This document shows positions 24,338-37,600 of a stretch of 64,000 bases of DNA, piece by piece (the stretch's first letter is position 1; the number at the start of each line of letters is the position of its first letter). A model generated the notes under the pieces. That model saw only the letters and a list, made by a program, of their open reading frames with translations, was not told the DNA's origin and did not search any database. The stretch is taken from contig CM043875.1 of the NCBI GenBank assembly GCA_023846275.1, positions 25,834,851 to 25,898,850 on the forward strand, in the 5' to 3' direction. Source of the stretch: Vanilla planifolia. Its lineage: Eukaryota; Streptophyta; Magnoliopsida; Asparagales; Orchidaceae. The position numbers were made by a program, and so were the translations under genes.

Positions 24338-26339
24338 AGTGCAATGCTTGGATTGCTTCTATTGAGAAACGTGGGTTATTAGAAGTTCATCTGAAAAGAG
24401 ATGAATCAAAAAATCTATGGCAATCAATCAATTTAGTGGTGTTATTATTGTTATTCTTTTGAATTGTGTTTGGTCTTTGTGGATCATTCATGGTGTCTTA
24501 TATAGTCAACAACTATCTATGATATCAATTTATGCTTCTTGTGCTACTATAAGTTGGATTAAGGAATGTGTTGTAGAAAGTTTAGGCAATCCTTGATGGA
24601 TTAATCTTGAGATGGGTGGTTAACAAGTATGATTTTTTTCCTTTGTTTGGAACTATGAAATGTTTTAGTCATGGTTATGCATTTCATTGGTTTGATTATA
24701 GCTAGAATTATACTTGCGGAAATAAAAATTCTTTGCTTGTGAAAAATGTTTAAAATCATATCTTTTGCTGTCAAGTGTCTATCAATTGTATCAAAACCGA
24801 ACTAGTTTGTTCAACGTGGCAAACAATGTCTTAAATTCTAGTAAATACAAATGTTAGTGATGTGAAGAACATTATAGTGGCATGAGAAGTAAAAATCTAA
24901 AAACAAATTTAGTCATATTTGTGATTGAGCAACCAAAGTCTTTGCAAAATTATGACAAGTGAGAAAGATCGATACAACATTAATTGAGGACAAGCTTTTA
25001 AAGGTTTGGATCGAATGATTTAGCCATCAAATTCAGAATAGTTGTTGATTAGTAAAAAGATATTAGTTTGTGATCAAAATAGTTGTAGTGGATTCAATAG
25101 AATAATATTAGAGGATTTATTGGCATCTAAACCAAGATAAATCATTTTTTAGTTATAGATAAATAATTTTTTATATTAATTGCTTTAGTGATAGATAAAT
25201 CAAATTTTATTTCTATTTGTTTAACATCATGATGAGCAACATCTAGATATAATTCAATATCATTTTTTAGCGATAAAATTTCAACTTTTGTTGTTTTAGG
25301 ATCTATTAGGCAAAGCTTTTATCTTAGAAAATATGCTTTTTAAAACATATTTTAAAATGTTTTTTCTATTCAATACAAGAAAAAAGGAAATAATTATAAA
25401 AAGTTTTTTATACAATTCTTGATGTTTTTTAATGCAAGCATATAGTCAACAGCTTTTAAAAAGCTCTCACCAAACAATGCGAATCTAATTTGTGTGCATT
25501 AAGGAAATGATCCACTGATTAATTCTTGAAGACATGGATGGGCTCAAGTTGTCTAATTCATGCCAAGCTTTTTTGACTTGTCCAAGTCAAGTCTACAACT
25601 TTGTTTATCAATTATGCTTCAAGTTTGTTTTTGGAATTTTATTTTTAATAAATATTTTTTATTTCTACAAACATGTAACTCCCATATTTCAAAATTTTTA
25701 TTTTTAAAATATTTTATGGACATTTACAAATTATTTACTAACAAAGCCTAATTTTCTTTACTTATAATTCATCCAATGTAGTGGTTAATTTTGTTTGGAA
25801 TACAACAAAGTCTAAATAATGTGTGGTTGTAATACACATTGTTTAGTAAATATTGATTAAAAATTACTTAAAAATTAAAATTTTCAAAAAATAAAAAATA
25901 AAAATAAAATAAATAAAGTAGACATTTAATAATTGTGACTTTGAGCTATTAAAGCTATTACATGTAAGATGCCATATGGGCCTTCTCACATGCGGCTGGA
26001 GGAAGCTTAGCTGTTGCGTTTTTATCTTGATGTAGACATTCAAATCTATTTAAATAAAAAAAAATTATTTATTTATGCTCAAATTTCTTTAATTTTATTT
26101 AAAATAAATTATAATTAAGTATCCTTTTAAGATGAAACCTACATCATCATCTTGGAGGATAATACCACACAAATTTTACTTTTGCTAATTTATTTATTTT
26201 ATTTAATTAGGATGAAACAATAAAATATCTACTATTGTTGACTATGACAATTGTTTTAGTTAACTATCAAGATCCTTGTTATTACTAGATGGGGCAATGT
26301 TGTATTCTCTTCTCTGTCCTGACCCTGACGTCGAGAAAC
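24338..26339. other. AT-rich intergenic sequence
   Basis: No recognised gene or mobile-element domain. The segment 24338-24980 is less AT-rich and directly continues the 122-bp array, so it may belong to the same decayed insertion. Translations in all frames are interrupted and match no family I know. Confidence 0.45.
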
Positions 26340-28078
26340 TAAAAAAATCTAAGAAACAATTATTTACCTTTTTTATGAATCATTATAAATACTTAAAAAG
26401 ATTTTCTACTCTTGTTTCTGTTTATCATCTATACAAACAAATTTTTTCATCTCTTATTAACATATATATTTGTAAAAAATAAAAAAAGGCAAAATTTAAG
26501 ATTGATTTTCTTCAAAGAATTTTCATTAGAAATTGGTCATGTCATTTAGCCCATCAAGTTGTCATTTTTCAATATCAACATCATAATTTCAACTGTCATT
26601 TTCTTATGTTATTTATTTTTTAAAATTATACAAATTTTATACACTTTGTTGATTTATAAATGAAATTATGATAATTTTAACTTTTTAAAAATAAATTAAT
26701 TCAAAACCAAATGAGCTCAAGTAATCACGTAATCTTGATCTCTAATATGTTACTCTACATTTGAGTACAATGACACATGGGAGTGAGCATTTATCACGAT
26801 ACAACCATCACCTCTTATTTTTTAATATCCTATGTTAACAAGGAATAAGATCTCTGATATTTTGAAGTCTCATTTTTAAATACCTATAATATTCAAGGGT
26901 GAAGTATATTATCATCACATAACTGAGACTTTCAACATGTCGTGACCCTATCTCTAAGTATTTATGATGACCATATTTTTTGTTACAAAACTTTATTTAT
27001 TTTCTATATTTAATTTATACTCTAATATCATAAATTGTAACATTCTTCTATTTTGTTATATGTTCAAACTTAAATTATTTTCTAGTTAAACAATATTGAG
27101 ATACCACAAATCTGATATTTTTAATTTATTTTCAAAGATTAAGCACATTTTTCTTTCTAATTAAAGCATGCTTTATACCACAAATGTGGCATCATTTATT
27201 TTCATCAAATATTTAATTCATTTTTTTTCTAATTTTCAAAATTCAAACAAACAGAACCTTTCCTAAATTTTGTCAATTTTCTAATTTACAAATACATCAA
27301 TATAACATATAAATCCGCAACATGATAATCAAACAGTTTATATTCAAAACTATTAATTGTAAACAACTGAGTCAGACAATTATAAATAACTAAACTCATC
27401 AGAATAGTCATATTTCATAATTATTTTATTGTATTATAATCAGTTTTCGCATACATACATAATACTGAATAAATGAAGTTGTTAATAAGTCATTTAGCAC
27501 AACTCTTATAATACAAACTTTTGTAGTTTTAATTCATTCTTACAAGTTATTTTTATGAGTAATTTTTTTTGTTTGAGTTCTAATGCACTTGAAGTATTAA
27601 TGTCAAAAAAAGTTAAGGCAACCATCACAAACTTAATAAGCCATCTCTAATAATAAATAAACATATAAAATAAATAATAATTTAGGACAATTGCATGTAT
27701 GGTCTAATTATAAGTATCCACCACAACATATAAGCAAATAGAGTCTCATTCACATTAAGATATAAAAAAAATATAATATGTTATCAAAAGTAAAATATAT
27801 TATAATCTCTAAAAAAAATAACAAGTAGTTAAAGCTCATTATATTTTTAATTTTTTTTAATGTGATATTGCTTATCGACACCTATTTCTATTTAATTAAG
27901 TAAATCTTATAATGGGCAATGCTGCTGCTTCCATCCTCTAACTCATTAGTCAGTCAGTATCCTCATTTTAATTTATTTAATTATAATGAAAATCTCAATT
28001 ATTGATTTATCTTGTCATATTTTCAAGCATAATTATGTTCATCTTTTAATATTTTCAAAATATATATCTTTGAGACTA

Positions 28079-28286
28079 ATCTCAATAATGTGGCCCATTA
28101 GTTAATAACCATCTCATGATAGCAAATCTTAATCTTGTGACACACTAGCCACTAGCCATCTTACGGTGATAAATGTCAATTATATAGCACACTAGCTACT
28201 AGTATCACACTGACCACTAGCTATCTCATAGTGACAATATTTCAATCTTATAACATATTGGCTACTTGCTATAAAGAATAATATAT
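28079..28286. repeat. Four diverged tandem units of about 50-65 bp
   Basis: Units contain variants of ATCTTGTGACACACTAGCC, ACTAGC.ATCT and CA.AGTGA. Start points are near 28079, 28128, 28177 and 28243. Located within the AT-rich desert between the two long direct repeats. Confidence 0.65.
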
Positions 28287-30225
28287 TTTAATTTTAGAGA
28301 ATTCACTATTCATTAATGTTATTTTATGAATATTCAATTATCATTTTTTTTATTTATTTTCACATATAAAATTCTTATTTTTTATAGTATTTAACTAGAT
28401 GTATATTTTTATATCAATTTATCAAATATCATGCTTATATAATTAATCATGCTAAATAATTTCATATAGTAATTTATCAATATTAAAGACATATATCTCG
28501 TTACAAGCATAAATTTTCGTATAATTACATATAATGACATGACATCTATATGTCAATGTCTTAATTTTAATAATTATAATATCTTTATTAGAATGTTTAC
28601 CTCATATTTTGTGTTTTTCTTACTTGTTTATATAGTCAGTCAAATTCTTTATTTTTTTCATTTTAACTTATCAAGCAACACATATCTCAACTTGATATAA
28701 AAAAATTACAAAATTTTAATTTAGTAAGATTTATGATTCCTCTATTACAAAACTTACTTCAAATTAATGAATTTTTTATTTCTCTCTTCAAGTAATTTCT
28801 CTCTATCTTTTTTATCTTTTCTCGAAACCTTAGCTTACAAAAACTTAAGAGATTTTATATAACACCAACCTAATAACTAAATAAAATATTACTTAAAACC
28901 AAATCCTAGCTTATATTGTCAGAAATAAAAGAAATTAAAAGCGAGAAACATAAATAGTAGGTTAAGAGCTCACAAATCCTTGTCATCGTTTGTTTTTTTT
29001 CTAAATCTCTTAAACAACAACATAAAACTCTAATTGAGATATCATATAATGAATTTTACTTAGAATCTTATGAATTTCAATTTAAATTTTGCAAAATAAA
29101 ATGGATGTAAGTCTTTGATTAGCTTTTATGACTTACAGGAGGTCCTCACCAATACAAAATGGCTGCAAATCTTTGATCTCCTAAAAAGAATGATAGCAAT
29201 CGACATCTTCATCATTAGTGAAGTGACTCTCTGAGAAAACTTCTAGTCAGTGAGCATGAAATCCCTCCCTAAGGTTCACAATGAGCAAGAGTTGGAAAAT
29301 GGAGAAAATGATGTTTTTGGAAAAAAAAAACCAAGAAAATTATATATATATATATAATTTAATAATTCACAAAAAATCCAAATGAATTTCGATCGAGATA
29401 AAACAAATATCATTAGACTTATCTCCGCAAGATCTATCAAATTATATATTATTTTTATATTTTAAAATATATTTTTAAATATTTTATGAGATATTTCGAT
29501 TCGCAACTAATTTGAAGATTGAAGATGTTATAGTATCATGACACTAAGGGCCAAAATATATCTCATATATTATGTCATTATAAAATAAGGTCATAAAGGA
29601 GTAATATCTTTTTTTTTAATTTCTTTCATTTTTTAAATCTATATAATCATTATGTTATATGGCCCTCCTTTCCTTTCTTTTTTTTCTTTTTTTTTGTGTT
29701 CTTCTTTTCACATTTGTAGATTTATAGATTTTTATATTTATATTATAGATCATACATCAAAATTTGTATATACAAATGTATCAATAGCGACATAGTATTA
29801 TAAAGAAATTAGAGCATACAACAATAATGTGATGCCAAGTAATTGCTTACTTGCATGCATTCAACAATAATACCAAATGAATTTAACATTTCACTTATAT
29901 CACAATTATTTAGTTTACTTATCTCATGATTTTGGGAGTTTCTTTTATAACGTTCAATTTTCTCTTTTCAAAACTCCTTATTTTTTGCACGTTACATGAC
30001 TTCTTATTAATAACAACTCACTTTCTATTTTTAATTTATAAGAAAACAATTTCCAAACCATCGTTTAATAAACAAGTCACTTTCATATTTATGCCTTCAC
30101 ATTGTATAGTCTCTTCTATCATATTATATGATCCATGTCTTACACAAGTAAGGCAAATGATTGCAAGATGATTTTTGTTCAACATTATAGGAACTAATCG
30201 AACATGTCTGATCTCACTTTTGTAC

Positions 30226-30520
30226 TAATACAATCCATGTAAAAATTTAATTAGATAAGGGATTGAACAATTGATCTCTCTTAAGCATTGTCTAAACTCA
30301 TCGTTCTTGTTTAATCAACTTATCATAGTAATACAATCTATATAAATACTAGATCGAATAAGGGATCCAAAACACAATTTCTCTTAAGCATTACATGAAT
30401 TCATTGTACTTATATAATCTTTCTTTAATATTAATATGATCCATAGTAATTATTTGATCAGATTGATGATTAGATAGACGATCTCTCACTTAAGCTTTGC
30501 ATAATTCATTGCATTGTGTG
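30226..30520. repeat. Three diverged tandem units of about 95-105 bp
   Basis: Each unit has TAATA.(A/G)ATC.AT, then GA.(A/T)AAGGGAT or a related form, then ATCTCTCTTAAGCATT or a close variant, then ATTCATTG. Units start near 30226, 30330 and 30430. No function apparent. Confidence 0.65.
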
Positions 30521-32135
30521 ATGTAAATATTGTACAAGTATGATGCCTAACCAACCACCTTCACGCTTGTATTGAGGCATTTCATCAGCTCTCTACTGCC
30601 AAATCATACCAGATGATCTAGAAAATCGTCTTGTACGATCATCATAGTTAAAAAAACTATAATAACCTCCAACCACCACATACCAAACAAAAACTCACAA
30701 AATTATTTTTTTAACATCTCGAGCAATCAATACATCCTTTAAGAAGAAGAGAATATGTGAGATCTTGCCTTGATAAGCTATTCATGCAAAATGAAGCCAA
30801 AAACCCTTTCATTTTCACAACCTTTTCCTCTTTCATTTTTTATTTTTTTGAATCTCCTTAAAATCCACACTCGATTGCTTGAATCTCTTATTCCATTTTC
30901 TTTTTATTAGCTCATCCATTTCCTTTTTTAACTTTCTCTCGTAAATTTAAAAAACTACAAATATATTCTACAATACATAATAGATCTTATCCCTTTATTA
31001 AATATGTTATTAATTTAATATATTTTAATTCTCTTTTTCTTAAAATTCACAAAAAATTCAAATAGTTTAAAAAAAATACAAACAACATACCTTCAGATTC
31101 CTCACCACAATACATTTGCAAAATTATCCTCAAATCTAGAATCTTGCTACTATCAATGTAGCACATTTTTTAAGATATCTATCATTAATATATTTTTAAG
31201 TTTTAAATTTGAAACACATATCTAATAAATGAATCATTATTTAAGAAAATATTTGAGAATAATTAAATAAATTATTACAATAAAATATCACTTAGTAACA
31301 ACACTCAAACAAGTTTTTTATAAAATATCAATGATATTCACATAAATTGATGCCAACGTGGCAAGAAAAAACAAAAATCATAATATAATTAAAATAATAT
31401 GTATAACATTAATATAAGAAAAGGTTGAAAATTTCACACATCATAAATCATGATAAAAAAAATGTCTAACAAAAATATTAAAATTAAAGAAATGAAAGAA
31501 AAAAAACACACAAGTATAAATAATATTTTTATTTAAAAAAACATAATACATCATCTCTTTTTTCCTTCTTTTTATTATCTATACTATTAAGAATCTATTT
31601 CATCTACTATTTACATGTATATCTTTAATATATATTTGCAAGAAAACAAAACAAAATGATGAGAGAAAATTTAAGAAGCATTGGCTTTATTTTTAGTTCA
31701 AAGAAGTTTCATTACAATTCTATCATGCCATTTAGCCTATCAAGATGTCATTTTTCAATATCAACATCATAATTTCATCATTTCATTTTGTCATGCAATT
31801 TATGTTTTTTAAAATTACACAAATTTTAAATGTTTTGCATATGCATTTATGATAATTTTACCATTTTAAAAATAAAGAAATAAAGGAATTCAACAACTAA
31901 TGGTCCCCAATATTAAATTACAATATTCACATTACTAAAAGCAACTAAAGAAAAAAAAATGAAAAATTAAAAGAAAATCTTAGCCATGTATAAGTCACAT
32001 TAACTAATTTACAAAAATACCAAACTTAGATCTTCTTCTTCATCTAGGGCGAGGCGAGGAATCCCCTTCGAGCCACAGCCTTAACAAACAGCCAAAAGGG
32101 CAAAAAGAAGGAAAATCGAGGAGCGTTTCGCCCTC

Positions 32136-32642
32136 TTATAAATCGTCTGCTTGCTGCGAACGCAGAGCTCCTCTCCGGCCGATGATTAGGGCAACGAAGC
32201 TGACGACGGCGCACACGGCTGCCACCAGATTGCCCTCTCTCAACAGTACCTTGACGGCGAATCCGACGATGTCGGCGGTGATGCGCCGTCCCTCTGTCAC
32301 AAGCGTCCGTCGGGGCTTCCCGGCGAAAGCGAGCAGTACCAGGATGGTGATCCACGTCACCACAGTGGCGGGCACGGCGACGGCGAGCGCCGCTCCCATG
32401 GAGAGTAGGCCAAAGACGCCGCCGTAGAGGACTGAGGCGTAGAAAGCCGGCCATCCGAGCCGCGCCGAAGAGGGCGCGGCGGCGGCTGCGGCGGCGTACC
32501 ACGAGCGGATGGAGAGGATGAGGTTCCAGGAGGAGGAGAGGAGGAGGGCGTAGACGAGGAGGAAAAGAGCCACCCAGGTTCGGCGCTTGCTCATCGCCCG
32601 CTTGAGGAAGGAAGATCGCACGGTCCCTTCTTGATCCGCCAT
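32136..32642 (-). CDS. Small plant membrane protein of unknown function, four predicted membrane segments
   Basis: Single exon, 168 residues. The start is placed at MADQEGTVRSS rather than at an ATG 36 bases upstream, because the upstream 12 residues (MFGLFGRLRRSR) look like leader sequence and the AAGAATGGC context is better. Layout: basic N-terminus with FLKRAMSKRR; membrane segment 1 at about 23-46; a poly-Ala linker at 50-56; two more segments at about 68-90 and 92-108 (VPATVVTWITILVLLAFAG); a basic loop GKPRRTLVTEGRRIT at 108-122; an amphipathic stretch; and a last segment at about 139-155. From memory, similar short proteins occur in many plants without an assigned role. Very GC-rich (strong third-position GC), unlike its surroundings, a common monocot gene pattern. 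Long frames on both strands here follow from this composition. Confidence 0.82.
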   Translation of the reverse strand: MADQEGTVRSSFLKRAMSKRRTWVALFLLVYALLLSSSWNLILSIRSWYAAAAAAAPSSARLGWPAFYASVLYGGVFGLLSMGAALAVAVPATVVTWITILVLLAFAGKPRRTLVTEGRRITADIVGFAVKVLLREGNLVAAVCAVVSFVALIIGRRGALRSQQADDL

Positions 32643-33835
32643 TCTTGACCTCCGAAGACGGCCAAAGAGACCGAACAAAAGAAAGACGATGAAGAAAGGC
32701 CACGATTTGCTTCCTCTGGGTTGCTGCAGCTCGAGCTAAGTAGTCTTTTCCTTTTTCTTTTTCTTTTTTTCTTTTTAGTTATGTGGGTTTTTTCCTTCGT
32801 TCGAAAATAAACGTGCGCGTTGCGAAAAGGAAGGTTCCTGGATCCCGTGAATGGCCAATACAACAGGAATCGTTCGATGATCGTTTGAGACTCCAAGGCC
32901 ATGTTGTGCACGAGTTTTTAAGTGGATGTGTTGCTTGAAAAGTACCGCTTGGCATCCTAAGCTATGAAAAAGGAGTACGACTGAGGACCAGTTAGTGGCG
33001 AGTCATCGTTTAGGTTTGATTAGTTCACGAAAAAAGCTAGTAAAGATGAATTAATATAGAAAACTAATGTGCTTGTAATCATATGACATCACAAAAATGG
33101 CTCTATAGTTTTGTATGATTAATATCAACCTTAATGTTGGATATCATTTTGATAGATGAGCATGTTATGAATGGATTGATTGCTAATAAATTATTGTTGG
33201 AAAGTAATTTTGGAAATTAATGAGATAAAAAATTAATTTTTAAATTGTTGAGAGAATAGTAAAATATAAGAATAATAATTATGTTGGAGATTTTTATTTA
33301 AGAAAATATAAAAATGGGTACCACACCATGCTTACAAACAATTGCAAACTTGTTTAAGATTGCAAAAACTTATAAAGTAAGTCAACCATTAATAAATAAA
33401 AGTTGAATGTAAAGATAGATATCTTTTCTTTTCATTTTTTGGTTTTTTTTTATAATTTGTTAACATTGAAGGGATGGTATCTATATAAGATGAGTGTAAA
33501 TAATGATTATTTTTTAATTTAAACAAATTTTAAGATAAATATTTTTTTTACAAAACTCTTGATTATGTCTAAAAATTTAGTGTCAAATACAACAAAATAA
33601 AGATAGAGATATTTAAGTGTTTTGTATTCCAAACAATAAGTTTATATTCGTCTCTAATTATAAAAGAGCAAACTTCTTAAACTAATGCATCCTTTGTAAA
33701 AATGGTTTAACAACACATTCATAAATGCTTGAAACGAATCAAACACTAGTCCTTACGAGCTTACAAAAATTAATCCATATAGATCAAAATCATTAATCCA
33801 GAAGACTCTACATAAGCTAATCCACAATAATCAAT
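32643..33835. other. Upstream region of the membrane protein gene and AT-rich spacer
   Basis: About 32643-32960 is the leader and promoter side of the minus-strand gene, with a CT/TTTTC-rich tract near 32745-32775. The rest is AT-rich, with no recognised gene. Confidence 0.45.
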
Positions 33836-34640
33836 GTGTAACACCTAGATGGTTGTCTTAAAAGAAAGAAAGGATTAAGAGAATACTCAAAGTATGAGGG
33901 TCAAAGCTATCCAAAAAAGGTAGAAGAATTATAAGAACATTTAAAGTATTAAGAGCTAAGAAAGTAAATAAGTTTCACATCAACTATAAGAGAGAAATTC
34001 CAAGTGACATAAGCAATATCATAAGCCTTAAATAATGAGATGTTTTTCTAGAGAAACCTGGGCTTGAACCTTATGAGAATTTCATGATTAAATATGTTGG
34101 ATATAAAGAAATTTTTATATAAGTGGTTAAGAAAAAAATAAGAACCCCTTGAAGAAGAACAAAACCTGATTAGTTCAAGACAATGTCTCACCAAAAAAGT
34201 CTAAGATATTACAATATGGTATTAAAGTCGACCTCTTGTTTGATGTGTTTTGAGAATGAACTAAGAGAAAATCGATGGGTATATAACACTTAACTGGTTG
34301 TTTGAAGATAAAAAGATTAGGAGAATCTATGAAATATGAGAGCTAAGGCTATCCAAGAATGATAAAAAGATTAGGAGAACATACAAAATATGGAGGTTAA
34401 GAGAGTGAATATGTTTCGCATCAATTACAAGAGAGAAAATCCTAAACGATATAAATCACAAGTTTTAAAATGGTTAAACATTATTAAGGGGTAACCTAAG
34501 CATGGATCCTAAGACAACTTCATAGTTAAATATGTTGGAGTTAGATAAATTTTAATATGGGTGATTAAGCGAGAAAGGATCTCTTAGAGAATGATAAGAT
34601 TCAATTAATTTAAGACAATACCTCACCAAAATCACTAAAC
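33836..34640 (+). mobile_element. TRIM-like small LTR retroelement, decayed
   Basis: Two directly repeated, diverged copies (about 33836-34213 and 34276-34640) share AACAC.TA...GGTTGT, GCTATCCAA, TAAGAGAGAAA or ACAAGAGAGAAAAT, TTAAATATGTTGGA, AAGACAAT..CTCACCAAAA. Copy 1 begins TGTAACAC and ends ATATTACA, like LTR ends (TG...CA). Three bases after it is TGGTATTAAAGTC, which differs from the initiator-tRNA primer-binding site TGGTATCAGAGCC only by C-to-T and G-to-A changes. The interval between the copies is only about 60 bp and ends in a purine-rich stretch (GAACTAAGAGAAAA). This is the layout of a terminal-repeat retrotransposon in miniature. No target-site duplication was found, and the second copy's 3' end is eroded. 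Confidence 0.6.
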
Positions 34641-37600
34641 CAGAAGAGTTAGATAATGATGTTATACAAAATCACCAACTTAGATGAGCCTACACAAATA
34701 AACTTCGAAGAGTCCACAAATATTAAGAAAACATGAACAAAAAAACCATTAAGCTCAAATATATAATCCTATAACCAAAGAGATAATCCAAGAGGCACAC
34801 AAATATGTTTTAAATTAATTATAATAATGTTATCAACTAGTGAATACATGATGCTTCATTTTAATGATTGTAAAAGGAAAACTAGAAGCCTATTCTAGGT
34901 TTTCAAACAAATCAAAAAGATGTCATAAATTGAAAATGGAGTTGCAAAAGTTTTGCAATTATTAAAATCCATGGATTAACTTGAGTTAATTTTTATTTAT
35001 TTGCCAAGTTCATTTTTGAGCTCAAATAATGATAATATGATTGTTTAGGACAATAAAATATCATATGTTTCTAATTTGGTGACCATTACAATTTTTTTGC
35101 AAGCATTTTGAATACTCCAATCATAGCATCAAAGAATCTATTTAGGTTAAGCTAAAATAGCTCAAATTATGGAATGTTTTATCAAATTGAGTGATTAAAA
35201 ATCCAATGGCTATCAGATTGTCCAATAGTTGTCCAACATAATCCTATTTTTTTGTCCAATTTATGTTTTGATCAAGAATCAAACTCTTTTGTGTAAATAT
35301 TGAACCATGTCATCAAATGGTTTGATCATGATTGGATCAATCATTGGATGTTGATTAGATGGTTCAATGTTTATGCAACAATGAATCGATTGCATGGCAT
35401 ATTTTAAGTAAAATATCATATACTTCCATTAGATTGTCCAATGCACAAGAGACACAACATAGAATGGAGTGTCGAATGGTTTTATGTCCATCCATCAAAG
35501 ATCCCATTTGCAAGCTAATTATCTCTATCTTATCAAGCCAAGTATTAGATGGTTCGAGACTTGTCTGATAGAACATATATTTTCATGCAATCATCAAATT
35601 ATATATCAAACAATTTCAAGTACATTTTGATATTGATTACTTGTGATTTCTTTACAAGAAATCAAAGCATTCAATGTTTAAATGACGCCCCATAGACAAT
35701 TCTACAGGTTTATCAAAAGATTTGATATATATATGAAAGCTTTACATTAAAAGTTTGTGCACTATTTAAAAAAAAATTGTTTGTGAAAACCTTTTTGAAA
35801 AATTTTTTATGATTTAAGACATTCAAGATAATGTCTGAATTAATGCCTTAATAGATTAAGTCGTAAGTCATGCATACTAATACTATAAAATGAAGGATAA
35901 CTCAAATCTTCACATTCAAATAACTATTCCATCACCCATGAACATTCTTCCAATATTGCTTCAAGAAGAACTCAAAGTCTTCACTTTTGATTAATCATTA
36001 CGACACTCTGAAATATGCTTTCCATTACGATTTGTGTTGGAGATCTGCATTTTAGTTCTTTAAATTTGGTCAATTGTTACATCACCATTGAACGTTATTC
36101 TAGTGTATCATAAGTCAAGATTTATATATTTACTTAGAGGAAAGTATGTATTACAAGGAATTATGATTTTGTTGTCATCAAATTATTTATACAAAATTTA
36201 TGAGATTAATAATTCCTTTGCTTTTGATATCTATATTTTAAATAAAATTTAAAACATATAAGAACATAAGGAATACATGTTCTCCCTAAACATAGGAATA
36301 CAGAACAATTTTAAAGAGACATATACGTAAAGCCTTAGATTTTATTTCACTTCTATTAACAAATATCAATATAATGTAATTTATTTTCATCCAATAGGGC
36401 CTCGAGAATTTTGCCTCAAGAAGAAGGGTCCTGAGGCTATGGTCTCACGTATTTGATGCTTGTTATTATAAAAAAACGATATGATTACATCATCAATAAG
36501 TTGTAGATAACTTGATCATGCCAAGTGTTTAGATAAGATTTTGAGGACAAATCACCCGAAAAAAACAAAGAATGGTCATGATACCTATAAAGCTAAGATT
36601 CTTAGAATTGTCATATTTTGATGTAACAAAAATCTTTAACATGTTCAAAATTGCACCAAAGTTGCGTCACCAAGGCATTATGTGTAACAAGTTAAAGCAA
36701 TCTAAAGTATTAAAACCCTTTTTTTTTCATCTTAGATCAATACCTTATGAAAAACTATTACGTAAGGCCAAGTCAAAGAGGAAACATGTTACCAAATACC
36801 ACCATAAAAAAATGTTTTATTGTAGGCAGAGTTGACCTTGATGGATATCTGAAATAAACTTGACCATGGCTGCCCAATGACTCGTTGAGTTTAGTAAAGA
36901 TAGCATTGAATAACTTAAACATTAAGATCAACCAATATGAATGCAATATGATTTGAATACATCAATTTGTCTATCACAACATAATCCAACATGAACAAAG
37001 TAATAATACAATGATTACTGATCAATAGTTAAACTTGATAAAAAAACATATAGACTTGATCGTGTCAAAAACCAGGTTTATAACATTAAAATCGACATGC
37101 AATGTATGATTTGATCGAAAAAGCATAACTACACAAAATCAACAACACTTATCACAGAACATGTTATTGAAAATGATAACAAGAACATCATAAGATGCTT
37201 AAAATCTTGCCCATGAAGAAGATTGCAAGTTTCAAAACTAAGCATCACTTCGAACCTTGTTTTAAAAGAAATTGCATGTTTTCTGAATTCTGAGGCATGC
37301 AAGGTGGTGGATGTAAAACAATTTTCATCTATTAGTTTTCTATGACTCGTCTTTATAATATAACTTCTCGATTCTTAACACTCCTTATAAAGTGAAGGAT
37401 TGTTTAACCCTTCTTACAATAAACTGCATTTGTTGAAAATACCTTAAGATGTTAGTTTTTTCTTGACCCTTGGCTTTAGGGCAACTTTGGCTGATCAAAC
37501 TTTACAAAGATCTCTTTGTTTCAGCATGCTGGAAATTGGAATCTTTCCTTCACTTCTTATGAATCCTAATGTCATAAACTAAGTTAATTCCATTAAAATG

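Larger units (their letters stand above)
26340..31893 (+). mobile_element. Possible decayed non-autonomous LTR element bounded by direct repeats
   Basis: A direct repeat of roughly 280-400 bp occurs at about 26340-26702 and again at about 31480-31893. The best-matching core is CAAG(T/A)TGTCATTTTTC followed by AATATCAACATCATAATTTCA, then AAAATTA.ACAAATTTTA and TTATGATAATTTTA, ending near AATTCAA. Both copies carry a TATAAATA sequence (about 26386 and 31514), as an LTR promoter would. The 4.9 kb between them has no long frame, no gag or pol motif, and no TGGTATCAGAGC-type primer-binding site. A non-autonomous LARD-type element is one reading; two copies of a smaller repeat is the alternative. 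Confidence 0.35.

Noticed and set aside
32044..32703. 219-residue minus-strand frame overlapping the membrane protein
   Set aside because: Arg/Pro-rich composition from reading a GC-rich gene out of frame; the overlapping 168-residue frame has coherent membrane segments.
33836..34640. Cassandra-type (5S rRNA-bearing) TRIM
   Set aside because: No 5S box A, intermediate element or box C sequence occurs in either repeat copy.
36572..36835. 87-residue Lys-rich frame
   Set aside because: No family similarity, isolated in AT-rich spacer, no splice or promoter context.
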